Assembly: GCA_024642285.1 (NCBI GenBank)
Contig: JAHEBJ010000004.1
Span: 1-64,000 of the forward strand
Direction of reading: 5' to 3'
Length of the DNA: 64,000 nucleotides
Origin: Sphingobacteriales bacterium
Lineage (GTDB): Bacteria > Bacteroidota > Bacteroidia > Chitinophagales > Chitinophagaceae
How positions within the stretch are numbered: position 1 is the stretch's first letter; every line of letters begins with the position of its first letter. The notes under the pieces were generated by a model. The model did no database searches and was not told where the DNA came from. It saw only the letters and a program-made list of their open reading frames with translations. The translations under genes were made by a program, and so were the position numbers. Positions 1-9,191 of this stretch are shown in pieces.

Positions 1-18
1 AAAAATTAAACAAAAAGA

Positions 19-1398
19 ATGAAAAGTAGAATAATCATGTTCTTTATTGCAACGGGTATATTATTCGGTTGCAATACCAAGGAAAGTAAAATGACTGCGA
101 AGGAAGTAGAAAACTTAGTTGCCGAGGCCTATGTACAAACATTCCCAATAGTTGAAAACTACAAGGGAATTTACTTTTATGGTGTATTAGAGCAATCGCC
201 TAAATATGTACCCATGAACTCGTTGAAAAACGAAGCAGTATTGTACTCACCTGCTGATAAATTTGTAGTAAGTGCTAATAATGATGCGTATTATTCAACA
301 GGAATTTTAGATTTGCGTGCAGAACCGGTAATCTTTAAAGTGCCGGCATCAAAAGACCGCTACTATACTTTTCAGCTGGTAAGTATGACTACTGATAATT
401 TTGGATATATTGGGGTTAATACCACCGGCAATGAAGCAGGAATTTATGCGGTTACATCACCAAACTTTAAAGGCACTTTACCTGAAGGCGTAAAAGAAAT
501 AAAATCTCCTTCAGAATTTGTGATTGTTGCAGGAAGAACGGCTGTAAATGCTGAAGATCCTAATGATTCTGAAAAAGCAATTGCCCTTCAAAAACAATAT
601 GAAATTGGCCCTATTCATAACTTTTATCCTGATTTTAAAGTTTCAGAAGTTAAACCGATTGACTTTCCTGCACTGCTTCCAACGGATCTGGAAAATGAAG
701 AGTTCTTTAGCAAACTTAATTTTTTGATGCAATACAATAAGTTTACAGAAGATGAACAGAAAATTATAGACGGTTATCAAAAAATTGGTATTAAAGCAGG
801 AGACCCCTATCAGTTTTACACAGATAATCCAGAATACCAGCAAGCCATTAAAGAGGGTATAAAAATAGGACAAGCCAGAGTAGATTCTATTGCCAATAAT
901 ATGGGAAGGAAAGTGAACGGTTGGGATTTAACGTCTACAGGAGAGTATTTTGGTAAAGATTACACACTTCGCACAGGGTGGGCAAAACGAGCCATCTATG
1001 TAAATTCACCTTCGGAAGCCTACTATCCCAGCATTTCGGTTGATGAAAAAGGCACACAGCTAATTGGTGCAAATAGTTACTCCATCACTTTCCCAGCTGA
1101 TAACTTGCCCCCGGCAAAATATTTTTGGTCGCTTACAATGTATCATAATGACACCAAATTGATGGTAGATAATGGCTTGAAACGCTATTCTTTGGGAGAC
1201 AGAACTAAAGGACTTACATACAACAACGATGGTTCATTAACCCTCTTTTTTGGTCATAACGAACCAAAAGAAGGGAAAAGTAATTGGTTGCCGGCACCTG
1301 AAGGAGATTTTTATATGCTTATGCGACTATATGGCCCGTCAAAAAAGGTGTTAGATAACCAATGGACACCTCCTGCAATTCAAAAAATAGACAAATAA
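19..1398 (+). CDS. DUF1254/DUF1214 lipoprotein (copy 1)
   Basis: Predicted lipoprotein of 459 residues. A hydrophobic N-terminus ends in a lipobox (LFGC, Cys18), so the mature protein is probably membrane-anchored outside the cytoplasm. The N-terminal half carries DUF1254-like features (SANNDAYYSTGILDLR, then YYTFQLV). The C-terminal half carries DUF1214-like features (FWSLTMYHN, then SNWLPAPEGDFYMLMRLYGP). This pairing is a known architecture of uncharacterised exported proteins; no reaction is established. The next gene, 31 bp downstream, is a diverged paralogue with the same layout, so the two are probably co-transcribed. The start has only 18 bases of upstream sequence here, so its promoter cannot be judged. 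Confidence 0.88.
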   Translation: MKSRIIMFFIATGILFGCNTKESKMTAKEVENLVAEAYVQTFPIVENYKGIYFYGVLEQSPKYVPMNSLKNEAVLYSPADKFVVSANNDAYYSTGILDLRAEPVIFKVPASKDRYYTFQLVSMTTDNFGYIGVNTTGNEAGIYAVTSPNFKGTLPEGVKEIKSPSEFVIVAGRTAVNAEDPNDSEKAIALQKQYEIGPIHNFYPDFKVSEVKPIDFPALLPTDLENEEFFSKLNFLMQYNKFTEDEQKIIDGYQKIGIKAGDPYQFYTDNPEYQQAIKEGIKIGQARVDSIANNMGRKVNGWDLTSTGEYFGKDYTLRTGWAKRAIYVNSPSEAYYPSISVDEKGTQLIGANSYSITFPADNLPPAKYFWSLTMYHNDTKLMVDNGLKRYSLGDRTKGLTYNNDGSLTLFFGHNEPKEGKSNWLPAPEGDFYMLMRLYGPSKKVLDNQWTPPAIQKIDK

Positions 1399-1429
1399 CG
1401 AAACGCCCGATAAATTTAAAAATATAATA

Positions 1430-2767
1430 ATGAAGAACAATTGCTCAAAGATTTCTTTAGTAGGAATGCTGATCATTTCATTAGGATTCAATTCTTGTAA
1501 CAATGTAAAGGAAGTTGCGAAGGTAAGCGAGTCTGAAATCATAGAATCTTATACCTATCTTCTGGGGCGTGCATTAGCCGTTCGTCAGGAACAAACAGAC
1601 CTAAGTGAAGAAGGTGTTGGATACAATACCATTAAATATAATGAAGCGGGGAAAGCCGATTTTGTGAACCCAAATTTAGATGTTGCCTATATGGAAGCCT
1701 GGTTTGCAATGGATGAAAATTCAGCAATATTGCTTACCATCCCTAAGGTAGAAAACCGCTATTATACCGTTCAGCTAATGGACGGTTGGGGTGAGGTGAT
1801 TACCAATATTAATGAGCGAAATTACCCCGAACATCCTTTTGGACAATATGCCCTATGCCTGGAAAACACTACTGCCAAAATTCCAGAAGGAACACTTAAA
1901 GTAGTAATGCCCAATAATAAAATAAAGATGTTGGCAAGGGTTGAACTGCAAAATACCTGGGATAAAGCGGTGGAACTGCAAAAGCAATTTAAAGTAGAAG
2001 TAATTGGGGTGCCAAAGATTGAGCCTGTCATGGATTTGCCAACTTTTACAAACAAGGATTTGCCAAATGTAGCGGTATTCACCTATTGTGATGAACTGCT
2101 GAAAACGCAGGACTCGAAAATGGTGAAAAATGATTCCATTCAAAATATTTCCAGAAAGGTAGCTGCTTATGTTTTACAGTCTGAGGCTAATTCCGAAGAG
2201 GTTAAAAAAGTAATCAAAGAGAAGGCTATTCCACAATTTATCAGTTATGCTATCAATAAGGCGGGAAAACTAGAAAACAATTGGTTGGCCACCATTTATG
2301 CCGGAGAATATAATGGGAATTATTGGACAAGAACAGCAGCAAATTTTGTGGGTATTTGGGCAAATAGTCCTAAAGAAGTGGTTTATTTTATAGCCTCTAA
2401 AGACAATGAAAATACTACTTTAGGTAGTGGCCAAACGTACGTCTTGAAATTTGACAAGGATAATTTACCAATTAAAAGTGTAAGCGGCTTTTGGTCAATC
2501 ATTCTGGTCGATTTTCCAAATTACCGTGTTGTAGGCAACGAATTAGAGCGATATAATTTTAATAATTATTCACCTTTAACCTTCGAGAAAGATGGAGGAT
2601 TAAAAATATATATTTCACCTGCCTATAATCCAGAATGGCCAAAATCGAATTGGTTACCATCACCAAAAGCAGGTGATTTTAATTTAACGATTAGAATGTA
2701 TGTACCAAAAGAAAATGTTGTAAATGGTGATTGGTTTCCCTTGGGAGTTGAAAAAACAGGAAAATAA
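1430..2767 (+). CDS. DUF1254/DUF1214 lipoprotein (copy 2)
   Basis: Second lipoprotein of the DUF1254/DUF1214 type, 445 residues, with a lipobox FNSC (Cys23). It follows copy 1 after 31 bp. Matching blocks are PNLDVAYMEAW and NRYYTVQLMDGWG in the N-terminal half and GFWSIILVDFPNY and SNWLPSPKAGDFNLTIRMY in the C-terminal half. Identity to copy 1 by eye is modest and concentrated in these blocks, which suggests an old duplication with divergent roles, possibly as a hetero-oligomer. The function of the family is unknown. Confidence 0.88.
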   Translation: MKNNCSKISLVGMLIISLGFNSCNNVKEVAKVSESEIIESYTYLLGRALAVRQEQTDLSEEGVGYNTIKYNEAGKADFVNPNLDVAYMEAWFAMDENSAILLTIPKVENRYYTVQLMDGWGEVITNINERNYPEHPFGQYALCLENTTAKIPEGTLKVVMPNNKIKMLARVELQNTWDKAVELQKQFKVEVIGVPKIEPVMDLPTFTNKDLPNVAVFTYCDELLKTQDSKMVKNDSIQNISRKVAAYVLQSEANSEEVKKVIKEKAIPQFISYAINKAGKLENNWLATIYAGEYNGNYWTRTAANFVGIWANSPKEVVYFIASKDNENTTLGSGQTYVLKFDKDNLPIKSVSGFWSIILVDFPNYRVVGNELERYNFNNYSPLTFEKDGGLKIYISPAYNPEWPKSNWLPSPKAGDFNLTIRMYVPKENVVNGDWFPLGVEKTGK

Positions 2768-2853
2768 CGACACACCAACAATGTGTATAAATAATGAGGG
2801 GAAAAAGCGCCTGTTGCTGGCATCGGCGCATGACAACTTGCTGTTTTAGAAAA

Positions 2854-2994
2854 CTAACTTGCGGGATTCAAGCCTTTTACAATAGCATCTGCCGTTGCAC
2901 TGCGGTCAGCATTTCTTATAACGCCAAAAGTGGCCTCAGAAGAACCTTTTGCTGACCCACCCAACGCTGCTTTTAATTTACCGGTAGCATCATA
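2854..2994 (-). pseudogene. In-frame C-terminal continuation beyond a premature TAA
   Basis: Directly after the TAA (2995-2997) of the minus-strand gene, the same frame stays open for 46 codons to a TAG at 2854-2856. It reads YDATGKLKAALGG, then a Ser/Ala-rich stretch, then GVIRNADRSATADAIVKG. The composition looks like genuine protein and continues the repetitive Gly/Ser/Thr style of the end of the upstream ORF. I read it as the original C-terminus, separated by one nonsense codon or a sequencing error. Confidence 0.6.
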
Positions 2995-3453
2995 TTAGGT
3001 ACCCGTAACTTTTGCATCTCCGGAACCTTCCGTAGCTTCGTCTGTCAGACTCACACTTAAAGCAAATTTTACTGATACATTCTTTCTGGCCACACTACTT
3101 AACAGGAAAACCCTGATTTTGTAAACTCCACTTTGAGAAAGTTTGCCCTTGAATTTATTTGCACCATCGGATTCACCAATGTAAATCGCTTTACCACCCA
3201 ACCCCGGGGGTAAAACGTTAAAAAAAATCAGTTTACTTTTCGAATTCAGTGCCACTGTAAATTCCTGCCCGCTTTTGCCGGTTACTGCATAATCAATGAT
3301 CTGGTAACCCGAAATAGTGCCCATAGACGTTACAGATGATTTGCCTACCGGAAAAAAAACTTCCCTGGTTTGATTGCTCTGAGCAAGTACAACTATCGGT
3401 AGCATTGTCGCACATAATATTGACAATGTAAAAAAGAGATTATTTTTTTTCAT
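2995..3453 (-). CDS. Small secreted protein, probably truncated by a stop codon
   Basis: Codes for 152 residues with a clear Sec signal peptide (MKKNNLFFTLSILCATMLPIVVLAQ). The mature part is Ser/Lys/Gly-rich beta-like sequence (TGKSGQEFTVALNSKSKL; SGVYKIRVFLLSSVARKNV), resembling a small exported beta-sandwich domain. I do not recognise a named family. The ORF ends KVTGT and a TAA, yet the same frame continues with coding-like sequence to 2854, giving a full-length reading of about 199 residues. It is divergent from the PhnA gene across a 90-bp gap. Confidence 0.7.
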   Translation of the reverse strand: MKKNNLFFTLSILCATMLPIVVLAQSNQTREVFFPVGKSSVTSMGTISGYQIIDYAVTGKSGQEFTVALNSKSKLIFFNVLPPGLGGKAIYIGESDGANKFKGKLSQSGVYKIRVFLLSSVARKNVSVKFALSVSLTDEATEGSGDAKVTGT

Positions 3454-3543
3454 TTTTTTTGTATTTTAAATGCTGATGCAAAATACTTATTTATACAATC
3501 TGATTTGTTTAAATAAAATTAACAACCCAAAATTCAAAAACCA

Positions 3544-3888
3544 ATGTCAGAAGAAGTAAAACCTTGTCCGAAATGCGAATCACAATATGGCTATTCAATG
3601 GGAGGCGATCTTTACGCCTGTCCGGATTGTGCGCATGAATGGACATTGAGCGATTTAAAAGCAGAAGAATTGGAATCGCATGTAAAAGATTCGAATGGTA
3701 ATATCCTGACTAACGGGGATACGGTTATCGTAATTAAAAATTTGCCCGTTAAAGGATCACCCAAACCGGTAAAAGCAGGTACAAAAGTTAAAAATATCCG
3801 GCTGACAGAAGGAGATCATAATATTGACTGCAAGATTGATGGCTTTGGTTCAATGGCGCTTAAATCGGAATTTGTGAGGAAAGCATAA
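3544..3888 (+). CDS. yjdM: PhnA/YjdM family zinc-ribbon protein
   Basis: 114 residues, the usual length of the PhnA (YjdM) family. The N-terminus is a zinc ribbon with two Cys pairs, CPKC (residues 8-11) and CPDC (26-29). The C-terminal PhnA domain has the family sequence [19 protein letters not shown] and ends in FVRKA. Despite its historical name, the protein is not required for C-P lyase phosphonate use, and no phosphonate genes lie nearby. It stands alone between a divergent secreted-protein gene and an unrelated exported protein. Its physiological role is uncertain. Confidence 0.93.
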   Translation: MSEEVKPCPKCESQYGYSMGGDLYACPDCAHEWTLSDLKAEELESHVKDSNGNILTNGDTVIVIKNLPVKGSPKPVKAGTKVKNIRLTEGDHNIDCKIDGFGSMALKSEFVRKA

Positions 3889-4050
3889 ATCTACTTCGGA
3901 TGCAGAAAGACAATGCAGCAGTACTGCGCTGGTGTATCAGTGCCTGCTCGAGTAAATTTTAACAGAATCTTTCAACCTTTCAAGTATAGTGTTGGGCACT
4001 TAACAAGTATCCGGCTAAAATATTTAATCCCAAATGCCGTTACTTTAAAT

Positions 4051-5151
4051 ATGCAGATTCATTTCAGAAAAACCGGTCAGCTCAATTTGAATGCAGCTCC
4101 TATCTTTTTATTAATTACAACAATTATTTTTTCGTTCTCTTTTATTCAGGCGCAACCCGTTACCGGATACTGGAAAGGAAAAATTGACCGCAAAAACGTT
4201 GAAGTTAAAATTATAAAAAATGGCGATAGTCTTACAGGCACTAGTTATTACTATGAATCGCAGAATAGTTACAGGCGGTACAGTATAAAAGGATATTTTG
4301 ACGAAAGAGACAACAGTGTAGTTTGGTGGGATGACCAGTTGATTGAAGAGAAGAAAGGAAAAAGGATTCTTCCAACTACGGGTACAATACCCTACCTTAT
4401 GACAGCCGATTTTAATTGCCCCGGCGGAACAAAAATGTTTTTAAATGGCAATGCGGCTTTAAAGGAAAACAAGCGTCTTCGTGGGCCTGTTGATCTTCAA
4501 AAATACAACTCGCCTGTTTTTACCGATGAATGGGATTTTATTATAGACAATTATACCGCCGGAGGCAATGATCCCGATTTGATAGACAGCATTGGTAAGC
4601 TTGCCTTAAATAAACCTGTACCTGCACAAAAAGAAATAATTGAGGAAGAGTCTGAAAAACCAGTTGCAAAAACTCTTACAGCCCAACCCAAAAAACAGAT
4701 TTTTATCCCTTTGCCAAAAAAGGAACCAATAGTAAAAACTATTGATCAACCGGTAAAAGAAACAATAGTTCAGGCGCCACCGGAAAGCATAAAAGAAAAA
4801 TTTGTTACCCGACGTAAATTGATATTGCAGGAAATCCCCGTTAGCGGCGATTCCATTGAACTGCGGTTTTACGATAATGCCGAAATAGATGGAGATTCAA
4901 TTTCAATTTTTCTTAACGATCAACTCCTTTATGAACATATCCGCCTTACTGATAAAGCCTATGTAATTAAACTGGCTGTAAAAGAACTGAATGATTCTAA
5001 TGAATTGGTAATGGTTGCAGAAAATCTTGGCTCTATTCCCCCTAATACTTCTCTTATGATTGCCACGATAGATGGCAAACGGTATGAAGCAAGGCTTGAA
5101 AGCACTGAACAAAGCAGTGCAGGAATTCGGTTTATCCGAAAGCTACCATAA
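4051..5151 (+). CDS. Secreted protein with Lys/Pro-rich linker
   Basis: Exported protein of 366 residues. The frame is open from 3913, but I start at the ATG at 4051 because it gives an N-terminus followed by a hydrophobic stretch (PIFLLITTIIFSFSFIQAQ) typical of a signal peptide; the upstream part looks non-coding. Residues about 35-165 form a small beta-rich domain (GYWKGKIDRKNVEVKI). A charged, Pro/Lys-rich linker follows to about residue 250. The C-terminal domain (ELRFYDNAEIDGDSISIFLN, then ENLGSIPPNTSLMIATIDG) is of a kind I associate with Bacteroidota secreted proteins. The function is unknown. Confidence 0.78.
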   Translation: MQIHFRKTGQLNLNAAPIFLLITTIIFSFSFIQAQPVTGYWKGKIDRKNVEVKIIKNGDSLTGTSYYYESQNSYRRYSIKGYFDERDNSVVWWDDQLIEEKKGKRILPTTGTIPYLMTADFNCPGGTKMFLNGNAALKENKRLRGPVDLQKYNSPVFTDEWDFIIDNYTAGGNDPDLIDSIGKLALNKPVPAQKEIIEEESEKPVAKTLTAQPKKQIFIPLPKKEPIVKTIDQPVKETIVQAPPESIKEKFVTRRKLILQEIPVSGDSIELRFYDNAEIDGDSISIFLNDQLLYEHIRLTDKAYVIKLAVKELNDSNELVMVAENLGSIPPNTSLMIATIDGKRYEARLESTEQSSAGIRFIRKLP

Positions 5152-5233
5152 CTTAGTTAATATATCTGTTCTGCAGTTAAGTACTTAGTATTCTGCTTTG
5201 TGCGACAATGGTACTAATTGCCTGTGCATCAAC

Positions 5234-5265
5234 TTTGCTCAGAAATACTTCTTATCTTAGATTTG
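5234..5265 (+). promoter_or_regulatory. Bacteroidota -33/-7 promoter
   Basis: TTTG at 5234-5237, a 20-bp spacer, then TAGATTTG at 5258-5265. This is an exact match to the Bacteroidota consensus TTTG-N17-23-TAnnTTTG and the best promoter in the window. It implies a leader of about 48 nt before the oligopeptidase start at 5317. Confidence 0.72.
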
Positions 5266-5316
5266 CTCTCCCGATTGAAAAAGCGATAAATATTTTTAAT
5301 AAAAAAAACGAGTTTT

Positions 5317-7431
5317 ATGAAATCAATAGTAATCGCCTTTGTATTAGTTATGGTCAGCCTTTTTAGCCAGGCGCAATTAAAATATCCCGAAACAAAAAAA
5401 ATTGATCATGTTGACACTTACTTTGGCACTAAAGTGCCTGACCCATACCACTGGCTGGAAGATGACAACAGTGCTGAAACAAAAAACTGGGTTAACGAAC
5501 AGAATAAAGTAACATTCGATTACCTGGATAAAATACCCTACAGGCAGGATTGGTTTAAAAGAATTGAAGCCATGAATGATTATCCAAAATACTCATCTCC
5601 TTCACGTAACAATGAATATTTTTATTTCAGTAAAAACAATGGATTACAAAATCAGTCTGTATTGTTTCGCCAAAAAGGACTTAAAGGCCAAGCGGAAGAA
5701 ATAATTGATCCTAACAAATTTTCTGCAGATGGAACCATGTCGCTGGCAGCATTCTCTTTATCAAAAGATGGTAAATATGCAGTGGTTGGCAAATCTGCCG
5801 GAGGCAGCGACTGGCGAACATTTTTTGTAATGGATATGCTAAAACTTACTTACCTGGCCGATTCATTGGCATGGGTAAAAGTAAGTGGTGTAAGCTGGCT
5901 GGGCAATGGATTTTTTTACAGCCGATATCCAACGCCTGAAAAAGGGAAAGAGCTATCCACTAAAAATGAAAACCACCAGGTGTATTATCATACAGTAGGC
6001 ACCTCACAATCGCAGGATAAACTGGTTTATGAAGATGCCGAAAACCCAATGCGTTTTCATGGAGCAATTACCAGCGAGGATGAAAGATTTGTTTTTCTGA
6101 ATATTGTTGACAGAAGTAAAAAAGAAGGTAATGCGCTTTGGTACTACGATAATAACAGCAGCGATAAAACCTTTAAACCAATTATAAAAGAATTGGGCGA
6201 TTATAATTATAGTTTTATTGATGAGCATAACGGCAAGTTTTTGATCTCCACAAATGACAGGGCAAAAAACCGAAGGATTATTCTCATAGACCCGTTAAAT
6301 CCGGAAAGCAGCAACTGGAAAACCATTGTAGCAGAACAACCGGAGAATATGGCGGGCATATCATCGGCAGGCAATAAACTATTTATAACCTATACAAAAG
6401 ATGTTAGCAGCAAAGTTCTAGTTTATACGCTGGATGGTAAACCTCAGGGTGAAGTAAAACTTCCTGCACTGGGCACAGCCAGTGGCTTTGGCGGTAAAAA
6501 AGAAGACAGCTTTGTATTCTATACGTTTACTTCATTTACATTTCCACCAACAATTTACAAGTATGATATTGCCTCGGGTAAGAGCGAAGTGTTCCGCAAA
6601 CCCGAAGTAAAATTTACTCCTGAGAATTTTGTAACACAGCAAATCTTTTTTACAAGTAAAGACGGAACTAAAGTGCCGATGTTTATTGTATATAAAAAAG
6701 GAACGGTAATGAATGGTAAAAATCCTACCATGTTATATGCCTACGGAGGATTTAATATAAGTACTAATCCGTCTTTCAGTCCGGCACGTATTTCCTGGCT
6801 GGAGCAGGGCGGCGTTTATGTATCTGCCAACCTTCGTGGCGGAAGCGAATACGGCGAAAAATGGCACCAGGCAGGTATGGAATTAAATAAACAAAATGTA
6901 TTTGATGATTTTATTGCTGCAGCAGAATATTTGATCGCAAAAAAAATAACGTCAAAAGAATACCTGAGTATTTATGGTGGCTCAAACGGCGGATTACTTG
7001 TTGGCGCAGTTGCCAATCAGCGTCCCGAATTATTTAAAGTTGCAATACCGGCCGTTGGTGTGATGGATATGTTACGTTTCCACAAATTCACCATCGGCTT
7101 TAACTGGATAGCAGAGTATGGCAGCAGCGAAAAGTCGGAAGAGGATTTTAAAAACCTTTACGGTTATTCACCCATGCATAATATAAGCAGCACAAAAGAA
7201 TATCCGGCAATAATGGCTACCACGGCCGATCACGACGACAGGGTGGTGCCGGCACATTCGTTTAAATATATGGCGACGCTGCAGGAAAATTATAAAGGCA
7301 AGAACCCGGTTTTAATAAGGGTAGATGTAAACAGCGGGCATGGAGCAAGTAATCTTAAAAAGGGTCTTGAGACAACAGCTGATATTTATTCTTTTATTTT
7401 TTACAACATGGGATTAACGCCTAAATTTTAA
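5317..7431 (+). CDS. Prolyl oligopeptidase family serine peptidase (S9A)
   Basis: Exported prolyl oligopeptidase of 704 residues with a signal peptide (IAFVLVMVSLFSQAQ). It should cleave proline-containing oligopeptides in the periplasm. The N-terminal beta-propeller (about residues 75-420) begins after the typical PYHWLEDD motif. The C-terminal alpha/beta hydrolase domain holds the nucleophile in YGGSNGGLLVGA (Ser about 556), the acid in DHDDRVVPAHS (about 640) and the His in NSGHGAS (about 675). Length and motifs are complete for the family. It is a single-gene unit, with a strong promoter upstream and a hairpin terminator about 70 bp downstream. Confidence 0.95.
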   Translation: MKSIVIAFVLVMVSLFSQAQLKYPETKKIDHVDTYFGTKVPDPYHWLEDDNSAETKNWVNEQNKVTFDYLDKIPYRQDWFKRIEAMNDYPKYSSPSRNNEYFYFSKNNGLQNQSVLFRQKGLKGQAEEIIDPNKFSADGTMSLAAFSLSKDGKYAVVGKSAGGSDWRTFFVMDMLKLTYLADSLAWVKVSGVSWLGNGFFYSRYPTPEKGKELSTKNENHQVYYHTVGTSQSQDKLVYEDAENPMRFHGAITSEDERFVFLNIVDRSKKEGNALWYYDNNSSDKTFKPIIKELGDYNYSFIDEHNGKFLISTNDRAKNRRIILIDPLNPESSNWKTIVAEQPENMAGISSAGNKLFITYTKDVSSKVLVYTLDGKPQGEVKLPALGTASGFGGKKEDSFVFYTFTSFTFPPTIYKYDIASGKSEVFRKPEVKFTPENFVTQQIFFTSKDGTKVPMFIVYKKGTVMNGKNPTMLYAYGGFNISTNPSFSPARISWLEQGGVYVSANLRGGSEYGEKWHQAGMELNKQNVFDDFIAAAEYLIAKKITSKEYLSIYGGSNGGLLVGAVANQRPELFKVAIPAVGVMDMLRFHKFTIGFNWIAEYGSSEKSEEDFKNLYGYSPMHNISSTKEYPAIMATTADHDDRVVPAHSFKYMATLQENYKGKNPVLIRVDVNSGHGASNLKKGLETTADIYSFIFYNMGLTPKF

Positions 7432-7756
7432 AACAATTCAACAAACCGTTATTACTAAATAACCGCTTAAAGTGTAAATTTATAATTTAATTCTACTGCT
7501 TTACGGGTGCTGTGCCAGCACCCGTAATTTTTATCCAGCATTGGTTTTTGAAACAAAACCAGAACACAGTATACGATTATTCAATTTTATAATTTCTGCA
7601 CCACTGTTAAAATAAACTGTACTTTTCCCGGCTTTATTTTCTAAATAAATTTTATTACCTTCCTGCCAATCCTTGTTCGTGTATGGCTATCCGGCATTCG
7701 TTTAATCCCTGCTGATCCGGCCCCTTATTTCTTACACTACTAAAACCTATTTAACG
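7432..7756. other. Intergenic region with one terminator
   Basis: 325 bp between the oligopeptidase and the MORN-repeat gene. Apart from the hairpin at 7501-7532 I see no ORF, RNA gene or clear promoter. The stretch 7535-7756 should contain the promoter of the next gene, but no exact TAnnTTTG was found. Confidence 0.5.
7501..7532 (+). terminator. Rho-independent terminator of the S9A peptidase
   Basis: Perfect 12-bp stem (TTACGGGTGCTG at 7501-7512 with its complement at 7516-7527), a 3-nt loop and a following T-rich tract. It lies about 70 bp downstream of the peptidase stop codon. Confidence 0.85.
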
Positions 7757-8827
7757 ATGAAACAAATTCTTGTACTATTCTCACTACTTTTTCTCTGCAG
7801 CACCTTGACGGCTCAAAAAGCTGAAAAACATATTTCCTATTATTCAAATCAGAATATAAAAGAGGAAGGCTACTATCTTGACAGGCAAAAAGATGGCGTT
7901 TGGAAAGGTTATTTTCTAAACGGAAAAATTCAATATGAAAGTAGCTATGAAAATGGCAACCGAAATGGTCCTTTTAAATACTATTCACTTGAAAATGGCG
8001 TCCATTATTTAAATTCGGAGGGCTCTTACAAGAATGGAAAACAGCATGGGAAATTTCAAACTTACAATAAAAACGGTGATATCAATAAGACCACTTTTTA
8101 TGAAAACGGAAAATTAGTTCCATCAAATAACTACGGCGATTCTCCCGAATCAAGTAGTCCGGCAATCTCATCACCAGCTAAATCCCAAACAGTAGAAATC
8201 TACTACCGGATGCACATTAAAAACAATTGCCACGAGACCGTAAACCTTTTGCTAAGGTATAAGACTATACAAGGCACATGGATCACCAAGGGATGGAACA
8301 CCATTAAACCCGGAGAAGAAACTTATATCGAGGACACAAAAAACAGTGTGGTATATTATTACGCAACTGACCAAAGCAATGGGTCATGGAGCGGCGATGA
8401 AACCAGAACTTTCAATGGAAAAAGTTATGGTTTCAGGAAGTATACTTTTACAGGCGATTTGGGCAAAAAAACGATTACCCTTAATTGTGCAAGCAAAAAG
8501 AAAGAGTATGAAAATAAAGTCGCTAAGAAAGAAGTTGAATATCGCCTTTATTTTAAAAACAAAACTTCAAAAACCGTTAATACAATTATTCGGTACCAGT
8601 CTACTTCGGGCAGCTGGGTTACAAAGGGGTGGTATACTATAAAAGCGGGCCAGGAAATATTTATTGACAGAATGAAAAGTAAGATGATCCTCTACCATGC
8701 CAAATCGAATTCGGCATTCTGGAAGGGGACTGAATACAGGGATTTTAAGGGCAAAAGATATGGGTTTAAAAAAATGACATTTTCAAAAGATGGTGAGAAA
8801 AAAGTACTTGAACTCATCCAACGGTAA
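7757..8827 (+). CDS. Secreted MORN-repeat protein with two DUF1036-like domains
   Basis: 356 residues with a signal peptide (MKQILVLFSLLFLCSTLTAQ). Residues about 22-125 are MORN/YwqK-type repeats (KDGVWKGYFLNGKIQYESSY; RNGPFKYYS; KNGKQHGKFQTYNKNGD). After a Ser/Pro linker come two tandem copies of one domain of about 95 residues. Copy 1 has NNCHETVNLLLRYKTIQGTW, TKGWNTIKPGEE, then GKSYGFRKYTF. Copy 2 has NKTSKTVNTIIRYQSTSGSW, TKGWYTIKAGQE, then GKRYGFKKMTF. The pattern resembles DUF1036 (small exported domains with a W-x-x-x-G-W-[WY]-x-I-x-x-G core). I infer an envelope role; no enzyme residues are visible. The combination of MORN repeats with duplicated DUF1036-like domains is unusual. Confidence 0.85.
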   Translation: MKQILVLFSLLFLCSTLTAQKAEKHISYYSNQNIKEEGYYLDRQKDGVWKGYFLNGKIQYESSYENGNRNGPFKYYSLENGVHYLNSEGSYKNGKQHGKFQTYNKNGDINKTTFYENGKLVPSNNYGDSPESSSPAISSPAKSQTVEIYYRMHIKNNCHETVNLLLRYKTIQGTWITKGWNTIKPGEETYIEDTKNSVVYYYATDQSNGSWSGDETRTFNGKSYGFRKYTFTGDLGKKTITLNCASKKKEYENKVAKKEVEYRLYFKNKTSKTVNTIIRYQSTSGSWVTKGWYTIKAGQEIFIDRMKSKMILYHAKSNSAFWKGTEYRDFKGKRYGFKKMTFSKDGEKKVLELIQR

Positions 8828-9191
8828 TAGAATAACTAATGCGTCAACTTTAATCAATAAAAAAATAATCTTTAGTTAAAACAGCGAAGTACTTAGTACG
8901 TAATGTCATTGCCATAACTTTTTCCATGCAGCATAATGCAAACTGTTGTTGTCATATACTATTGAGGGATATTTAGATTTATATCCGCTGATTTTCCTGT
9001 AGTGTGGGCAATATCTTATTCAACTCAGCCCGGTTTATACAATTCAGGTCAATAAAATGACAATTGCCTAAATGGCAACACGAAAATTTAATGGCCTATA
9101 GTTACCTAATGAAAATTAATCAGATGCAGCTGGAATTCAGGATGCAATTGAAATATACTTTAGCCATTTTAAACAAACAAAAAACAAAGCC
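8828..9191. other. Intergenic region, nothing clear
   Basis: 364 bp between two same-strand genes. It contains GTACTTAGTAC at 8889-8899, an 11-nt inverted repeat, but no ORF, hairpin terminator or exact promoter element that I can support. Confidence 0.4.

Noticed and set aside
3544-3888. Phosphonate (C-P lyase) utilisation
   Set aside because: PhnA/YjdM is not part of C-P lyase, and no phn genes are nearby.
5179-8898. Shared 12-mer AAGTACTTAGTA at 5179-5190 and 8887-8898
   Set aside because: Only two copies and both in non-coding DNA; too short to support a repeat family here.
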